From: Clostridiales bacterium
GTDB lineage: Bacteria; Bacillota_A; Clostridia; Christensenellales; Borkfalkiaceae
Direction of reading: 5' to 3'
Length of the DNA: 12,640 nucleotides
NCBI GenBank assembly: GCA_015055785.1
Contig: SVHQ01000032.1
Span: forward strand, 1-12,640
Shown here piece after piece: positions 1-7,689 of the stretch; position 1 is the stretch's first letter, and each line of letters begins with the position of its first letter. The position numbers were made by a program, and so were the translations under genes. A model generated the notes under the pieces. That model saw only the letters and a program-made list of their open reading frames with translations. It made no database searches and had not been told where the DNA came from.

Positions 1-512
1 CCTTTACGCACACCCACAACGCCGATGTTGCCAACATCTGCCCTTTCCTTTAAGTATTTTATGGAAAATAACGCTACGTAAACCCATTCAAACCAAGTGG
101 ATTCTTCCGCGCTAATATCTTTTAAATCGTTTAATCCGCGCGCTTGTTCGTAATTACCGTGTGCAAGCGAAGCAGGATACACCGTACGCATTATGCCCTC
201 TTCGTCCGCGCTCATTTTTCCCGAATAATCAGGCATTAATACAGCGTAACCCTTGTCAATGAAATATTGCATCATCTCTCTATCAATCGGCTCGCCAGCG
301 TCCTGCAAAAGCAATACGGCAGGTTTTTTATCCGTGCCGTTGGGTCTGCCAAACTGTGCGTAGATACGCACGTTTCCGTCCTCTACTACGTGACCGGAAT
401 ACGCAACGTGACTAAATCTTACGCCGTTACGATCTTCAATCCCCCATTCGCTTGCCCCCAATGGAGTTTTTAAATTAAATTTTTTCCATAAAGAAATTGC
501 GCTTAAAATCAT
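1..512 (-). CDS. Alpha/beta-hydrolase-like protein, N-terminal part (runs off left edge)
   Basis: The ORF opens with ATG at 512 and stays open to the window edge, giving 170 visible residues. An AGAGGA ribosome binding site lies only about 3-4 bases upstream. The fold is suggested by a strand at about residues 63-68 (AVLLLQD), a second strand at about 83-90 (GYAVLMPDY), and a helix-strand ending in NIGVVGVRKG at the edge. This matches the order of an alpha/beta hydrolase of the dienelactone-hydrolase or acetyl-esterase kind up to the nucleophile elbow. That elbow normally reads G-x-S-x-G, but here it reads G-V-R-K-G, so the catalytic serine appears to be Arg. No signal peptide is seen, so it is probably cytoplasmic. 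It lies 71 bp downstream of sbcC on the same strand with no obvious terminator or strong promoter between, so read-through from sbcDC is possible. Substrate unknown. Confidence 0.6.
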   Translation of the reverse strand, partial: MILSAISLWKKFNLKTPLGASEWGIEDRNGVRFSHVAYSGHVVEDGNVRIYAQFGRPNGTDKKPAVLLLQDAGEPIDREMMQYFIDKGYAVLMPDYSGKMSADEEGIMRTVYPASLAHGNYEQARGLNDLKDISAEESTWFEWVYVALFSIKYLKERADVGNIGVVGVRK

Positions 513-583
513 AATTCCTCTTTTATTATTTTATTGTACGTGCTCTTTCATTTATTCTTTATTTAGCCAAGCCAACATGTCCG

Positions 584-3178
584 TTAGAAACGTTCAACGC
601 GTACCTGGGAGCCATGTTTTTCATTTGCACCCGTTACAAGCAGTTTGTTGTCGATGCGATGTTTAAGCTCCTCCACGTGCGAAATTAAGCCGACGGAAAA
701 ACTCTTGCTCAATTTGCCCAACACGTCCATCACCGTATCCACCAATTTCTCATCCAGCGTACCAAAACCCTCATCCAAGAAGAAAAACTCAATAGGTCGA
801 AGGGATTTTTGACAAATCGCCGCACTCAAAGAAAGTGCCAAAGACAGAGACACCAAGAAGGTTTCGCCGCCGGAAAGCGTCTTCACTGCACGCAGGTTTC
901 CGCCGTCTAAATTATCCCCTACTTTAAATTCCTTTTCATATTTCAAGAAATACCTGCCCCCCGTCAACGACAATAACGTCTTGCCTGCCGAAAGGCAAAT
1001 TTCCTGCAAATATTCAGAGGCAATGTATTCTAAAAAACGGTTGTTGCGAAGCAAAGAACGCAATTCATCACACAAATCACGCGCCGCCTCTTTCTCCTTT
1101 AAGACTTTTTCAAAAGCACGGTATTTATCCCGCAATTCCTCCAAACGCTTGAGCTCCGTTTCACACGTTGCCACCCTGCGATTGAGTTCGTCCTTCCTTT
1201 CCTGCGCCGCCGCTTTATTATTTTGCGCCGTTTGCAGATTATCTTCGCTGTAATTTAAGAACTTATTTCTATCCGTTTCTTCATATTTATTTCGGTATAA
1301 ATCATATTTTTCAAAGAAGCTTTTACACTCTTCACACACCGCTTCTTCATCTCGTAATTTCAGCAACAATTCCTGCGCCTGCGCCGCATTTTCAAAACCG
1401 CCTTTTCTCAAAGCATCTACAAGTGCCGCTTGTAAATGCATTGTTTCCTCTTCGCCGCGAAGCACCAATGCTGTTTGTTTTTCTGCTTCTGCGCGGTGGC
1501 TATTCAAATGCTCCTGCGCGGCGTTGACGTCCGCTTGCAATTTTGTTTTTTCCGCTCGGAAAACAGTCAAACGAGCATCCAAATCGCGCTCCGTACCAAG
1601 CGTTGCTATCGCTGCATTTTTTACTTTTCTCTCGTTCCACAATTCGTGATACGCCGCGCCTTGCTGGGAAAGATTTTGCATTTTTTCTTTTCGCGCATTG
1701 TCGGCAATCTGCTGATTTTCCAGCGTTTGCAGTTCCGCGCGTATCTGTTTGCGCTTTTGTTCTATTTCTTTAAAAGCCGCGTGCAATGCCGTTACGTCCA
1801 CCTGCTCTGCATTCGTGCGCTCCAACGTGTATTTTTCCAATAAACGCTGTACGTCTACCTGCGTTTGTGGATATTTTTCAGCAATCGCCTTTAAATCATT
1901 TCGCACCTCGCCGTACGTTTCTACCAACAAAACGTCCTTGCAATTTTTCTTGATATAGTCAAGTAAATTATCCTCTTCGCCAAGCGCCGTCAAAGCTTTT
2001 TCTTTTTCCGCAAGAAGTACTGCAAAATCCAAATTAGACAATTCCTTCTGGCATTTACGATACTCCGCCAAACACTCGTTATATTTGCGCTCTGCCTCCG
2101 CTTCCGCCTTTAAATCATCTGCCGCACCGCGCACCTTTTCAAGCGCCAAGCTCGTCCGCAAAATCCTTTCTTCCACGTCACTTTCCGCCTGATGTTTGTT
2201 GGCAATCTTCAATTCCTCCAAAGCCTTTTGCGCATTGGTATTAGCAGCCTCCGCCATTCTTCTCGCCGTCTCCGTTTGTAAACGGTTTTTCTCCGCCGCC
2301 TGCGCCTCACGCACAACCGCTTTTGCAAAAGGAATACGCTCTGCCAAAGCACGCTTTTCTTCCATTTGTGGAAGTAGAATTTTCATTTCTTCCAAACGGC
2401 GGCACACTTCGTCGTATTGCAGTTTTTCTTTATGCAACGAATACGCAAGCTCATACTGCGCTTCAGCTTTTTTCAGTGCCTCATTTGCTTCGTTAAGGTT
2501 TTGTCTTTCTACGGTGAGCTGAGCATTCTTTTCGTCGATGAACTCATCCCTGCCCCCCTCGTTTTGCCCCATTTCGGCTTTGATAAGAGCAACTTCCTGC
2601 TCCGCCTGATAAAACTTTTCATTCGCGGACTTAGAGAGCTTTTCACCGTATTTTTCCAAATCAAATAAGCGAGAAACCAGTTTCACACGCTCTGCCGTCG
2701 TCGCTTTTACGAGCGCGGCAAAATCCCCCTGCGGCAAAGCAATACACATTTTAAAATCGTTAAAGCTAAGCCCGATGATGTCTTCTATTTTCTCATCCAC
2801 GTCGCGCGTGCCTTCCGCCAATGCCAAAAGCTCTCCGCTGTCCGTGTATTCATATAAAAAAGCTTTCGTCGTACCGTTTTTGCGTTTACGTTCTCTGCGC
2901 ACGCGATAAGCACGGCGTTTGCCTTCTGTCGTCAATTCAAAATCAAAAATGACGTAGGCGCTTTCTGCCTTATAATTAATGCAATCGTTCATGGATTTGG
3001 AAGCGCGTTCCACTACGCCGTACAAAGCAAGATGAATACAATCGAGAATGGTGCTTTTTCCACTGCCCGTATCCCCAAATATCCCGAACACACCGCCTGC
3101 AAGAAGCGCGCGAAAGTCAATCTGCGTCTTTTCCGAAAAGCTGTTTATTCCGCAAAATTCCAGATAAATCGGCTTCAT
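584..3178 (-). CDS. sbcC: Nuclease SbcCD subunit C (Rad50-like ATPase)
   Basis: This is the ATPase subunit of the SbcCD complex, which opens DNA hairpins and processes blocked or broken ends in the cytoplasm with SbcD. The 864 residues show a split ABC ATPase head. The N-terminal half has Walker A GDTGSGKST at 35-43 and a Q-loop at Q150 (LPQGDF). The C-terminal half has the ABC signature LSGGE at 768-772, Walker B with D802-E803 (FFFLDEGFGTLD) and the H-loop H834. Residues of about 170-705 are charged and heptad-like, as expected for coiled-coil arms. The length is short for the family (B. subtilis SbcC is about 1,130 residues). No CPxC zinc hook appears at the arm midpoint (about residue 405-440, with a lone C413). 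The only CxxC (C615-C618) is off-centre. The start ATG has AAGGAGGGG about 5 bases upstream. The gene begins 32 bases after the sbcD stop, forming an sbcDC operon. Confidence 0.95.
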   Translation of the reverse strand: MKPIYLEFCGINSFSEKTQIDFRALLAGGVFGIFGDTGSGKSTILDCIHLALYGVVERASKSMNDCINYKAESAYVIFDFELTTEGKRRAYRVRRERKRKNGTTKAFLYEYTDSGELLALAEGTRDVDEKIEDIIGLSFNDFKMCIALPQGDFAALVKATTAERVKLVSRLFDLEKYGEKLSKSANEKFYQAEQEVALIKAEMGQNEGGRDEFIDEKNAQLTVERQNLNEANEALKKAEAQYELAYSLHKEKLQYDEVCRRLEEMKILLPQMEEKRALAERIPFAKAVVREAQAAEKNRLQTETARRMAEAANTNAQKALEELKIANKHQAESDVEERILRTSLALEKVRGAADDLKAEAEAERKYNECLAEYRKCQKELSNLDFAVLLAEKEKALTALGEEDNLLDYIKKNCKDVLLVETYGEVRNDLKAIAEKYPQTQVDVQRLLEKYTLERTNAEQVDVTALHAAFKEIEQKRKQIRAELQTLENQQIADNARKEKMQNLSQQGAAYHELWNERKVKNAAIATLGTERDLDARLTVFRAEKTKLQADVNAAQEHLNSHRAEAEKQTALVLRGEEETMHLQAALVDALRKGGFENAAQAQELLLKLRDEEAVCEECKSFFEKYDLYRNKYEETDRNKFLNYSEDNLQTAQNNKAAAQERKDELNRRVATCETELKRLEELRDKYRAFEKVLKEKEAARDLCDELRSLLRNNRFLEYIASEYLQEICLSAGKTLLSLTGGRYFLKYEKEFKVGDNLDGGNLRAVKTLSGGETFLVSLSLALSLSAAICQKSLRPIEFFFLDEGFGTLDEKLVDTVMDVLGKLSKSFSVGLISHVEELKHRIDNKLLVTGANEKHGSQVRVERF

Positions 3179-3210
3179 GCGCCCCTCCTTTTATCATCCA
3201 AAGTGTATTT

Positions 3211-4386
3211 TTATTTTTCCGACAGTTCGTTCAACGTCGATAAAAACAAAGTCTTTAATTCTTCTTTCGGCTCCACGCCGTATGCCGAGCGATAAAAGGA
3301 CGTGAACAAAGCTTCGTCTGAAAGTCCCTTTCTCGATTCAAACTGCAATTCCTCTTCCGCTCGCACTTCCGCAAGCAGGGAAACAAGGTTGTCTTTCGCA
3401 GCCAAAGCCTGCGTATCCGACGAGGTAAGCGGCGAGGAAAGCACCAATCGCATTTCCACCAAATTGTCGGGATATTGCCCTAAAAGCGAGAGCGCCATTT
3501 CTACGTTCTCCGCTTGCAACCGAATCAGCTTTTTACCCGATTGTAAAGGTACGTCCTTTAAATTCTCCACGCCCTTTTTCGTTAAATCAAAAACTTTTAC
3601 GCCCTTATCCGCGCTCTCATCAAAAGAATACTGCAAGGGCGAACCGCTGTAATAACAATGATTTTTGCCCATGTGTTGTTTCTTATGTAGATGCCCAAGC
3701 GCAATGTAATCACTACTGGGAAGGGCGTCTATGGGAATGGCTCTCGCGCCGCCAAGGTCGATTTCCCGTTCGCTGTCCGAACAAGCGCCACCTGCCACAA
3801 AAATGTGCGCCATAAAGACGGAAGGCAGTTTTTCTACGTTGCCGCTCTCCCCTTCCTCCATCCACTTTCGCATCTGTTCGATATAGGGCAAATCGGACTT
3901 TGCTTCTTTAAATCTTGCCTCATTGGGATAGGGCAGGGTTGAGATGAACGCTTTTTCGCCCCGTTCATTTTCAAAAATTACATACCCCTTTCCCGAAAGG
4001 GTAGGACGGATTTTTCTCACGCCGAATGCGACACTATTTTCCGCGACGGGCAAAGCATTTCTTGCATTGCCGACGATATATATCCCTTGTTCTTCTGCCA
4101 AAGGCGCCGCCGCAGAGAGTCTGACACCGTCGTCGTGATTACCACTGATAATCAGCACAGCGCGCGAAGCTCCAGCCACTTTTTTGATTTTTTTAAAGAA
4201 CAGGTCTTCCGCCTCCGCACAAGGCGTGTAAGTGTCGAATACGTCGCCTGCGATAAGCACAAGTTCTATCCCCTCGCTATCGCAAATATCAACGATTTCA
4301 TCGAGGACAGCCGCTTGTTCTTCCAAGCGTTCGCGACCCATGAGCCGTTTACCGATATGCCAATCGGACGTATGCAAAATCTTCAT
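3211..4386 (-). CDS. sbcD: Nuclease SbcCD subunit D (Mre11-like nuclease)
   Basis: This is the metallophosphoesterase subunit, a Mn-dependent exo/endonuclease that acts with SbcC. All phosphodiesterase motifs are visible in its 391 residues: D8 and H10 (SDWHIG), G47-D48 (AGDVFD), G82-N83-H84-D85 (SGNHDD), H194 (MAHIF) and G231-H232-x-H234 (LGHLHKK). A capping/SbcC-binding C-terminal region follows from about 255, rich in charged residues. The length is normal for bacterial SbcD. The ATG is preceded by AGGAGGT at good spacing (about 6 bases). It is the first gene of the leftward sbcDC operon, with a candidate promoter at 4538-4566 and a leader of about 145 nt. Confidence 0.95.
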   Translation of the reverse strand: MKILHTSDWHIGKRLMGRERLEEQAAVLDEIVDICDSEGIELVLIAGDVFDTYTPCAEAEDLFFKKIKKVAGASRAVLIISGNHDDGVRLSAAAPLAEEQGIYIVGNARNALPVAENSVAFGVRKIRPTLSGKGYVIFENERGEKAFISTLPYPNEARFKEAKSDLPYIEQMRKWMEEGESGNVEKLPSVFMAHIFVAGGACSDSEREIDLGGARAIPIDALPSSDYIALGHLHKKQHMGKNHCYYSGSPLQYSFDESADKGVKVFDLTKKGVENLKDVPLQSGKKLIRLQAENVEMALSLLGQYPDNLVEMRLVLSSPLTSSDTQALAAKDNLVSLLAEVRAEEELQFESRKGLSDEALFTSFYRSAYGVEPKEELKTLFLSTLNELSEK

Positions 4387-4465
4387 GGTGCGACCTCCTC
4401 TTTTATCCTTTTTAACAGACTTTTCTACTTTTTTCGATTTTTTACAAAATCCTTTTCAAAACACC

Positions 4466-4494
4466 TTGCTTTTCCAATCGAAAAAAGGTATAAT
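4466..4494 (+). promoter_or_regulatory. Candidate sigma-A promoter for the DnaD-like gene
   Basis: TTGCTT (4466-4471) and TATAAT (4489-4494) are separated by 17 bases. The predicted start is near 4501, about 150 nt before the ATG at 4654. The transcript would run across the promoter of sbcDC, so the two are face to face rather than back to back. Confidence 0.65.
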
Positions 4495-4537
4495 AATCAT
4501 ATCTTCACTTCAGGGCGATATATACCTATTCTATTTT

Positions 4538-4566
4538 ATTATACACCATTTCTTCAAAGAAAGCAA
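4538..4566 (-). promoter_or_regulatory. Candidate sigma-A promoter for sbcDC
   Basis: Read on the minus strand, TTGCTT (4566-4561) and TATAAT (4543-4538) are separated by exactly 17 bases. The predicted start is near 4531, giving an sbcD leader of about 145 nt that crosses the opposing promoter at 4466-4494. The two promoters form an inverted repeat centred near 4516. Confidence 0.65.
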
Positions 4567-4653
4567 GGAAAGTGTTAAGGTAGAATAAAATTTTTCCCAA
4601 TTTACACAAACGCTCATCGCGATTTCGCATAAAAAATCATCGAGGAAACGCTT

Positions 4654-6396
4654 ATGGCTTTTTGTTCATTCTCAAAAGACACCGACAATACGTACACCCT
4701 TGTCGAAAATAAATTCATCACAAAGTATCTGCCCGAAGCAGATGGTTTTGCCGTGAAAGTGTATCTTTACGGGCTTTATTTGTGTGAAAACACGAATACA
4801 GATTTCTCCGTACGTTCAATGGCGGAAGTGTTAAAAACAACCGAACAAAAAATCATCGAAGCTTTCACCTTTTGGCAAGATTACGACCTCGTGGAAATTC
4901 TTTGCAAAGATCCGTTTACCGTACAGTATTTGCCCGTACGCTCTGCTGTCGGTCGGCCTAAAAAGGTGCGTTATGAGCAATACACCGATTTCAACAAGGA
5001 ATTGCAACGCAAGATGCAAAAGGTGGGGAAATTTATCTCCTCGAACGATTATGTTAAATATATGCACTTTTTGGAAGAGAATAATATTCAGCCGCAAGCT
5101 TTTTTGTTGATTGCAGAGTATTGCATCAACAAGCAAGGCGAAACCATCTCCCCTTCCTATATTTTCAATAAGGCAAAAAAATTAATTCGAAATGGTTTGA
5201 CCACCTATGAACAGGTGGAAAAAGAACTCTCCAATTACAACGCGCACGAAGGCGACCTCATGACGATTTTTGCCGCAATGTCCCTTTTCCAGAACGCGCC
5301 CGATGAAAACGATTACGCGCTGTATAAAAAATGGACGGAAACGCTCGGTTTCACCAAGGAAGGCATTGTAATCGCCGCGAAACATTTAAAACGCGGCAAT
5401 ATGACCACGCTGGATATATCTATAGAGGAACTATCGGAAAAAGGTAAAACGGAAGCAAAAGAAATCGAAGCGTATCTTTCCGACCGCGACGTTTTGGCAA
5501 ACCTCACTTTCCGTATTGGCAGAAAGCTTGGCGTCAAAGTGCATAATCCTGCACCCTATATCGATGAATACGTGGAAAAATGGTATACGTATGGTTTTGA
5601 AGAAGCTTCACTGTTGGATATTGCCTTGTTCTGTTTGAAAACAGCACGCGGTGATTTCGATTCTATGAACGCTGTCGTGCAAAACCTTTTCAACGAAGGA
5701 CTTGTTTCCCAAGAGGGCGTAAAAGATTTCCTCAAAGCGAAAAATGACGAACTGAAATTGTTCACGAAAATACAGGATATTTGCGGTTCTATTCGCAAAA
5801 ACACCACCAATCTTTCTTTGATTAAAACGTGGCGAGATTGGAAATTTAGCGACGAAATGATTTTGGAAGCGGCAAAACGCAGCGCAACAAGCGCGAGCCC
5901 TATCCCCTACATGAATAAAATTTTATCCGATTGGAAGCGCACGGAAGTTTATGCTTTGAAAGATATCCCCGACGCGCCTGCAAGCGGTGCAACGCCCAGC
6001 AAAACGGGGACTTCGCGCGGCTACGTCAACCCTGCCATCGAGGCGGTCAACGCCAAAGCCGACCGCGAACGTTATTATGCGCTTTTGCGTGAAAAAGCGC
6101 AAACAAGAGCTGAACGTTTCATCGCGAAAGCCAATGCAAACGAGAGATTCAAAGAAATCACGGCAGAACTTTCCAAGATGGAAATTGCCCTTGCCAAAGC
6201 GGAAGTATTCGAGCCTGCAACGCTCCCCTCTCTTTCCGCACAGAAGAAAAATTTGTTAGCGGAGCGCAAGAGTATTTTAATGAGCTTAGGCATCGAAGAA
6301 AAGGAATTAGTACCTCAATTCACCTGCAAAAAATGTTCGGACACAGGTTTTTTACCCAGCGGCACAGCGTGTACTTGTTACAAACCTGCAAATTGA
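4654..6396 (+). CDS. DnaD-domain replication protein with a DnaC/DnaI-like C-terminal zinc domain
   Basis: This is probably a primosomal protein that helps load the replicative helicase. In its 580 residues, 1-100 look like a DnaD-type winged-helix N-terminal domain. Two helical DnaD-like segments follow, at about 125-195 and 365-430. The second ends YMNKILSDWK, close to the usual DnaD C-terminal signature. A basic, low-complexity linker (about 430-460) leads to a helical stretch and then C558-x2-C561, DTGF, C573-x-C575. That arrangement (CxxC-x-DTG, then CxC, after a LAERK...LGI helix) is what I know from the N-terminal domain of Firmicute DnaC/DnaI helicase loaders, yet the protein stops there with no AAA+ ATPase. 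GAGGAA precedes the ATG at normal spacing. The gene stands alone between the divergent sbcDC operon and tRNA-Ser. Family assignment is good; its exact role is inferred. Confidence 0.8.
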   Translation: MAFCSFSKDTDNTYTLVENKFITKYLPEADGFAVKVYLYGLYLCENTNTDFSVRSMAEVLKTTEQKIIEAFTFWQDYDLVEILCKDPFTVQYLPVRSAVGRPKKVRYEQYTDFNKELQRKMQKVGKFISSNDYVKYMHFLEENNIQPQAFLLIAEYCINKQGETISPSYIFNKAKKLIRNGLTTYEQVEKELSNYNAHEGDLMTIFAAMSLFQNAPDENDYALYKKWTETLGFTKEGIVIAAKHLKRGNMTTLDISIEELSEKGKTEAKEIEAYLSDRDVLANLTFRIGRKLGVKVHNPAPYIDEYVEKWYTYGFEEASLLDIALFCLKTARGDFDSMNAVVQNLFNEGLVSQEGVKDFLKAKNDELKLFTKIQDICGSIRKNTTNLSLIKTWRDWKFSDEMILEAAKRSATSASPIPYMNKILSDWKRTEVYALKDIPDAPASGATPSKTGTSRGYVNPAIEAVNAKADRERYYALLREKAQTRAERFIAKANANERFKEITAELSKMEIALAKAEVFEPATLPSLSAQKKNLLAERKSILMSLGIEEKELVPQFTCKKCSDTGFLPSGTACTCYKPAN

Positions 6397-6436
6397 AATA
6401 TTTTTAAGAAATTTTACGAAAGCGAGTTGAAAACGC

Positions 6437-6465
6437 TTGCAATTTTTGAAAAAATACAGTAATAT
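6437..6465 (+). promoter_or_regulatory. Candidate promoter of tRNA-Ser
   Basis: TTGCAA (6437-6442) and TAATAT (6460-6465) are 17 bases apart, about 34 bases before the mature tRNA 5' end. A weak hairpin (AAGCG/CGCTT) followed by TTGCAATTTTT overlaps the -35 box and might end the upstream DnaD-like transcript, but it is too weak to call a terminator. Confidence 0.5.
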
Positions 6466-6498
6466 AAATAAGCGCTTTATGAAAGAGCACTTATTTAT

Positions 6499-6589
6499 GC
6501 AGAGATGTCTGAGTGGTTTAAGGAGCACGATTGGAAATCGTGTGTGCGCCTGAAACGTACCGGAGGTTCGAATCCTCTTCTCTGCGCCA
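6499..6589 (+). tRNA. tRNA-Ser (anticodon GGA)
   Basis: The acceptor arms GCAGAGA (6499-6505) and TCTCTGC (6579-6585) pair perfectly, followed by discriminator G and an encoded CCA. The anticodon stem CACGA/TCGTG encloses the loop TTGGAAA, giving anticodon GGA. The long variable arm (around 6545-6560) is typical of serine tRNAs, and the T-arm GGAGG-TTCGAAT-CCTCT is intact. Its 3' 61 bases lie inside the 62-bp attL repeat, so the element restored a functional tRNA on integration. Confidence 0.97.
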
Positions 6590-6590
6590 A
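6529..6590. repeat. attL: 62-bp direct repeat inside tRNA-Ser
   Basis: The repeat starts at GATTGGAAATCG in the anticodon stem-loop and ends one base past the CCA. It is identical to 10030-10091. The bases on either side differ (C versus T before it, G versus C after it), which fixes the limits. Strand exchange probably takes place in the anticodon stem-loop region. Confidence 0.95.
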
Positions 6591-6600
6591 GAAATAAAAG

Positions 6601-6632
6601 GGTTTCAGCTTTTTAGGCTGAAATCTTTTTTT
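6601..6632 (+). terminator. Intrinsic terminator after tRNA-Ser, supplied by the element
   Basis: GGTTTCAGC (6601-6609) pairs with GCTGAAATC (6617-6625), with one G-T pair, and is followed by seven T residues. It lies just inside attL, so it replaces the native tRNA terminator that integration moved beyond attR. It may also stop int transcripts arriving from the right. Confidence 0.8.
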
Positions 6633-6657
6633 ATGCCATTTTTCATGGAATACGATT

Positions 6658-7515
6658 TTAAAACTTTGGAAATAGCGTAAACTTTTCCAACTCTTTCCTT
6701 TTAAATTCATCTAAAACATGCATATATACATTCAAAGTCATATCTGCTGTTGAATGCCCGACAACCTGCTGACAAACATTTACATTCACACCGCATTCAG
6801 CACAACGAGTAATAAAAGTATGCCTTAAATCATGTAAATGATGATTGGGACAAAGCTTTTTAAAAGCTTTGCTTGGCGTTTGCAAAGAATAAGGAAACAC
6901 TCTTTTAGACCTTTCTTTCTCTTTCTTTGCCTGCTTTTTACGACCTTGCAATATTTCCTTAATATCTTCCGTCAATAGAATATGGCGAAAGCTATCGTCT
7001 GTTTTAGTGCCTTTAATAAGAATTAAATTGTTTTCATAATCAATGTCTTTCCATTCAAGGCTTAATGCTTCTGCCCTACGTACACCCGTATGCAAATAAA
7101 ACAGCATAAGCCATTTGTATTTTGACTTTTCAAGTGCTTGCAGAAACTCTCTTTGTTCTTTTACTGTGAGTGCTTTACTTTTTTTCTTTTTATAGGAAAT
7201 AGATTCAGTTAAAGAAACAAGATTTTTTTCAACTATACCTAATTTTTCAGCTTTTAAAAAGGCATTATTCCAAACTTGTCTTACATAAGTACGAGTACGA
7301 CTTTTAGGAATTGAAGATAACGCACTATCAATATCAAATAAAGTTATTTCTCTCATTTTTAAATCTTTTAGATATTGAGGCGTATGCAATCTTATTATCT
7401 GCTCTATATTGCGTATGCTGTTTTGGGCCAACGTAGGCTTTTTATATGTATTAAACCAAAGGGAAAGCCATTCACCAAAGGTTATAATTTTAAAATCAGG
7501 ACGGTTATTTTGCAT
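6658..7515 (-). CDS. int: Tyrosine recombinase / integrase
   Basis: It catalyses site-specific integration into, and probably excision from, tRNA-Ser. I chose the ATG at 7515 (285 residues, MQNNRPDFK) because AGGA sits 5-6 bases upstream. A longer in-frame reading from TTG at 7566 has no convincing ribosome binding site. Numbered from the ATG, an N-terminal helical DNA-binding region (about 10-105) precedes the catalytic domain. The catalytic set is complete: R146 (HTGVRRAE), K171 (GTKTDDS), H228-x-x-R231 (HDLRHTF), H254 (VVGHS) and nucleophile Y264 (LNVYMHV). The length is somewhat short for phage-type integrases. It lies directly beside attL and is the last gene of the leftward element operon. 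No excisionase-like gene is recognisable, though either small upstream gene could serve. Confidence 0.95.
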   Translation of the reverse strand: MQNNRPDFKIITFGEWLSLWFNTYKKPTLAQNSIRNIEQIIRLHTPQYLKDLKMREITLFDIDSALSSIPKSRTRTYVRQVWNNAFLKAEKLGIVEKNLVSLTESISYKKKKSKALTVKEQREFLQALEKSKYKWLMLFYLHTGVRRAEALSLEWKDIDYENNLILIKGTKTDDSFRHILLTEDIKEILQGRKKQAKKEKERSKRVFPYSLQTPSKAFKKLCPNHHLHDLRHTFITRCAECGVNVNVCQQVVGHSTADMTLNVYMHVLDEFKRKELEKFTLFPKF

Positions 7516-7689
7516 AATTTTCCTATTTGCTTTATTTGTGGGGCTGTCTTCCTCGGTAATGGGCAACCATTAAAGGGTTTCATATACGCCCTTTTGTAAT
7601 TCTTCTTTTCCGCTCTACCTTTACCAATAAACAATTCGCAAACAAGCTTTTAGCCCCATTAAAGAGAATGCTTTTCGCAAAATATACAC
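7516..7689. other. rep-int spacer with a GCAA-loop hairpin
   Basis: No gene is supported here. TAATGG (7557-7562), loop GCAA, then CCATTA (7567-7572) form a perfect six-pair hairpin with a GNRA-type tetraloop, about 40 bases upstream of the int ATG in its leader. CCATTAAAG occurs twice (7568 and about 7657), as does TTCGCAAA (about 7635 and 7674). These could be integrase arm sites or leader structure; neither role can be shown from the sequence. Confidence 0.35.

Noticed and set aside
1325..1336. CEEC of SbcC as the zinc hook
   Set aside because: It is at residues 615-618 of 864, far from the coiled-coil midpoint, so the two arms could not match.
540..6490. 12-base match ATGAAAGAGCAC before tRNA-Ser (6479-6490) and, on the minus strand, before the hydrolase (551-540)
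   Set aside because: Several 12-base matches are expected by chance in a window of this size when both strands are compared.
7516..7566. Longer integrase starting with TTG at 7566
   Set aside because: There is no good ribosome binding site there, while the ATG at 7515 has AGGA at correct spacing.
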